Assembly: GCF_917563885.1 (NCBI RefSeq)
Contig: NZ_CAKJTG010000015.1
Span: forward strand, 1 to 64,000
Origin: Pseudoneobacillus rhizosphaerae
Lineage (GTDB): Bacteria > Bacillota > Bacilli > Bacillales > Cytobacillaceae
Direction of reading: 5' to 3'
Length of the DNA: 64,000 nucleotides
Shown: positions 61,554 through 64,000 of the stretch, piece after piece
How the letters are laid out: each line of letters opens with the position of its first letter
Numbering within the stretch: position 1 is the first letter of the stretch
The notes under the pieces: generated by a model
The model's input: only the letters and a program-made list of their open reading frames with translations
Database searches by the model: none
What the model was told of the DNA's origin: nothing
Made by a program: the position numbers and the translations under genes

Positions 61554-62261
61554 TTACTCCTGTTCAGGATTTCTAAGGTAGTAACCGACTCCTCTTCTGG
61601 TTACAATCCAAGTCGGATGACTAGGGCTATCTTCAATCTTTTCACGTAATCTTCGAACGGTTACATCTACCGTTCGAACATCTCCATAGTAGTCATAACC
61701 CCAGACTGTCTGAAGTAAATGTTCTCTTGTCATAACTTGACCAATATGCTTAGCCAAATAATGGAGGAGCTCAAATTCACGATGTGTTAGTTCAATGGTT
61801 TCTCCTCTTTTTGACACAGCATACGCATCTGGATGAATGACTAATGAGCCAACAGCAATTTCATTTGATTCTTGTTCCATGTCCATTATGTTAATTACAT
61901 GTTGATGTCGGCGTAAATTGGCTTTAACACGAGCAATTAATTCCCGTGTACTAAAAGGTTTTGTGACGTAATCATCTGCCCCTAATTCTAAACCTAACAC
62001 CTTATCGATTTCTGAATCCTTGGCCGTTAACATAATAATGGGAATTTCGTATTTCTTACGAACTTCGCGGCAAACCTCCATACCATCTCGTTGCGGTAGC
62101 ATAATATCAAGAAGAATTAGGTCAGGTTGGAATTCTTCCACCTTTCTTAACGCTTCATTTCCGTCATGTGCACAAACAACCTCATAGCCTTCCTTTTTTA
62201 AATTAAATTGTAATATATCAGCAATCGGCTTTTCATCATCTACAACTAGAATTTTTTTCAT
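61554..62261 (-). CDS. walR: WalR essential response regulator
   Basis: 235 residues: receiver domain with phosphoacceptor Asp52 (LILLDIMLP) and Lys in DDYVTKPFS, and an OmpR-type winged HTH (about 135-232, ending [23 protein letters not shown] and RRGVGYYL). It binds TGTWAH-N5-TGTWAH direct repeats in other Bacillaceae and controls wall hydrolases. ATG at 62261 is preferred ([10 protein letters not shown]), because the ATG nine bases upstream is too close to AAGGGTG. First gene of the operon. Confidence 0.97.
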   Translation of the reverse strand: MKKILVVDDEKPIADILQFNLKKEGYEVVCAHDGNEALRKVEEFQPDLILLDIMLPQRDGMEVCREVRKKYEIPIIMLTAKDSEIDKVLGLELGADDYVTKPFSTRELIARVKANLRRHQHVINIMDMEQESNEIAVGSLVIHPDAYAVSKRGETIELTHREFELLHYLAKHIGQVMTREHLLQTVWGYDYYGDVRTVDVTVRRLREKIEDSPSHPTWIVTRRGVGYYLRNPEQE

Positions 62262-62407
62262 CGTATACATTCACCCTTTTCAATAGGTTTCTTATCATTA
62301 CTTTATCATTTCTCTACTTTGAATTCATCTTTTACCATAAAATAAAGAACAATGTGCGTAAACAAAGATTTAATAGCATAAAGGATATACTTTACTTTTA
62401 AATAAAA

Positions 62408-62433
62408 AAAGTCTCTAGATAAACTTCTAGAGA
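62408..62433 (-). terminator. Terminator of the M23 peptidase gene
   Basis: AGTCTCTAGA and TCTAGAGACT pair perfectly around a 6-base loop, with an A7 run on the left (T run on the minus strand). It separates the peptidase gene from walR. Confidence 0.85.
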
Positions 62434-62445
62434 CTGTAGTTTCTA

Positions 62446-63909
62446 TTACCTTAATAGTGTCAGTGGATTCACTAATGCACCATTCTTATATACTTCAAAA
62501 TGTAAATGTACACCTGTTGAATCTCCAGTAGATCCCATTAAAGCAATTTGTGATCCTTTTGGAACGGTTTGGCCAACACTTACTTCAATAGAAGAGAGGT
62601 GGGCATACACAGTACGGTATCCATTTTGATGATCGACAACAATTTTATTTCCATATCCGCCATCCCAACCTGCAGATACGACAACTCCATTATCTACGGT
62701 TTTGATTGAACGGTCACTCGGCCTTGCGATATCAATTCCTTTATGCATACGGCTCCAACGGTAACCCATTTGGCTTGATACATATCCGCCTGAAGTTGGC
62801 CAACTGAAATTACCTTCTCCACGTGAAGGAATTACCTTTGTTCCTCTTAAAACGACTTTCTTAACAGGATTAACTAAAATATCCGCTTTAACTGTTTCCT
62901 TGTTAATAGTATGGCCATTTTGCTGGGAAATCACATACGTAACAGCACGCAAGCCTTCTTTACCTTCTTGCTTTACCTTTATGTCACCTTTAAACATAGA
63001 ATCTGTCTCAGTAACCTCTTTTTGATAGGCAATTTTTTCTCGCTTATTTACTTCTTTATCTACAAACACACTAACCAACGGTTTTGGTACCGTAACATTC
63101 ACTTCTTGTTCAATCTGTAGTAAGGAATCTTCTGTTAAACCTGGATTTAATTTTATAATTTGTTCAAGAGTTAAATTATGATCATTAGCAATAGAACCTA
63201 AAACATCGCCTTCTTGAACCAAGTATTTCTTTTCCTCTAAAGTGCCTTTTCGAATTAACTTAACTGCTTCTACAACAGTAAGAATTTTAGTTGGCTCAAT
63301 TTTTTCCGTTTTAGTTGTAACGTTTTCAGAAAAATAAACGTCTAATATACGAGATTCATTTTTCTCCAATGGTGGTAAAGCAATATTAGGTGACTTTTGT
63401 CTAAACTCAAGTTCAGCCAATTGTTCTTTCGTTACATATCTTAATTTAAGGCTCTGAATTACATGCTTTGCCTGCTCTTCATTCTCAAGATAAACAGCTG
63501 GGCTTTCCCCAATAACAATTGCCGTTGATTCAACCTGAGGCTTCAATTCACTTTCTAATGTCTGAATGACTGATTGATCATTAGCAGTAGAGCGGAAAAC
63601 CTGTTCGGGAATATATGATAATTGTGTTCCTAATGATAGGTCATGGTTTTTATATTCTTTTTGTAACTTTTCTAACTTTTCTTCGACCACTTCATTAACA
63701 ACATTTATATTAGAAACTGTACCTATGTATTCGTTATGTAAATATACATAATAGACTGTTGTTAAACTTTCACTTGCGATTGGGCTTGAAGCTACCCCAA
63801 AAACTAAGGTTGTAGCAAATAGAGATGTTAATGCTACCTTTTTCAATTTAGGTGCTATTACATCTTTAATACGCCTGGGAAGTTTATTTATAAATTTATT
63901 ATTTGTCAT
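62446..63909 (-). CDS. Secreted LysM-G5-M23 peptidoglycan endopeptidase
   Basis: 487 residues: signal peptide/TM (about 25-47), an N-terminal helical/beta region (about 50-215), a LysM domain (about 228-275, VQEGDVLGSIANDHNLTLEQI), a G5 domain (about 285-355, EKIAYQKEVTETDSMF...VKKVVLRGTK), and a C-terminal M23 (LytM) domain with the metal ligands in MHKGIDIARPSD and GVHLHFEVY. It would cleave peptide cross-links in the wall. GGAGGAAAG precedes the ATG. The location directly upstream of walR in the same direction fits the wall-homeostasis theme. Confidence 0.93.
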   Translation of the reverse strand: MTNNKFINKLPRRIKDVIAPKLKKVALTSLFATTLVFGVASSPIASESLTTVYYVYLHNEYIGTVSNINVVNEVVEEKLEKLQKEYKNHDLSLGTQLSYIPEQVFRSTANDQSVIQTLESELKPQVESTAIVIGESPAVYLENEEQAKHVIQSLKLRYVTKEQLAELEFRQKSPNIALPPLEKNESRILDVYFSENVTTKTEKIEPTKILTVVEAVKLIRKGTLEEKKYLVQEGDVLGSIANDHNLTLEQIIKLNPGLTEDSLLQIEQEVNVTVPKPLVSVFVDKEVNKREKIAYQKEVTETDSMFKGDIKVKQEGKEGLRAVTYVISQQNGHTINKETVKADILVNPVKKVVLRGTKVIPSRGEGNFSWPTSGGYVSSQMGYRWSRMHKGIDIARPSDRSIKTVDNGVVVSAGWDGGYGNKIVVDHQNGYRTVYAHLSSIEVSVGQTVPKGSQIALMGSTGDSTGVHLHFEVYKNGALVNPLTLLR

Positions 63910-64000
63910 CGTTACTTTCCTCCTAAACTACGAAACCATAAATTTCGCTCGTAATCTAGTGCTATATAACTACATGTTAATAAATACTGCGATTTTAGCA
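63910..64000 (-). other. Leader of the M23 gene, right edge
   Basis: Only 91 bases are visible. No WalR direct repeat was found in them; the promoter may lie outside the window. Confidence 0.4.

Overview
The window is a low-GC chromosomal segment from a Gram-positive, endospore-forming Bacillaceae (Bacillus/Neobacillus-like; genus is an inference). Support: strong AGGAGG-type ribosome binding sites, TTG/GTG starts, a SleB-like cortex hydrolase, ydjFGHI-like and citST-citM-like loci, and at the right end the essential walRK-yycHIJ-htrA-rlmH block, which lies near oriC in Bacillaceae. No tRNA, rRNA, CRISPR array, insertion sequence or phage gene was seen.

Layout. 1-9.9 kb: a truncated small gene, repeat-rich spacers, a YitT protein with an extra N-terminal channel-like region, a TraB-family membrane protein, MFS, serine hydrolase, LysE exporter, luciferase-like oxidoreductase and SleB-like hydrolase. 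9.9-20 kb: DUF445, acyltransferase, LysM-3D protein, a CuA-like lipoprotein, ahpCF under a PerR-type box, ogt, an unusual HTH protein fused to a degenerate F1-ATPase beta-like domain, and a multicopper oxidase lipoprotein. 20-25 kb: a complete branched-chain amino-acid-type ABC importer (livJHMGF order). 25-33.6 kb: a sigma-54-controlled operon of PLP enzymes for D/L beta-hydroxy amino acids (symporter, two D-threonine-aldolase-fold enzymes, L-threonine aldolase, RidA, threonine-synthase-like enzyme) with a divergent PrpR_N-type enhancer-binding protein. 33.6-39.3 kb: FAH-family hydrolase, citM-like transporter with a cre box, citST-like two-component system, LysR regulator. 39.5-43.2 kb: a tiny gene and a ydjIHGF-like SPFH/TPM/zinc-ribbon/short PspA operon. 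43.6-46 kb: two small unknown proteins (one Gly/Phe and Tyr/Pro repetitive) and an RNA methyltransferase. 46.2-50.3 kb: a LysR regulator divergent from TusA-like, DsrE, TusA-OsmC fusion, MetE-like and OsmC genes, apparently a sulfur-handling operon. 50.4-54.3 kb: Nudix, PAS protein, ECF sigma/anti-sigma pair, a helical Bacillaceae protein. 54.4-64 kb: rlmH, a CxxH/CxxC mini-protein, a DnaA-box cluster, htrA, yycJ, yycI, yycH, walK, walR and a G5/LysM/M23 peptidase.

Most noteworthy: the HTH/F1-beta-like fusion with its operator-like palindromes; the sigma-54 beta-hydroxy amino acid operon, with matching -24/-12 promoter and a candidate enhancer site; the TusA/DsrE/OsmC/MetE cluster with a 27-bp dyad; the DnaA-box cluster beside rlmH; and the YitT protein with a channel-like domain lacking a recognisable selectivity filter. 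Family names come from recognising motifs by eye; no database search was run.
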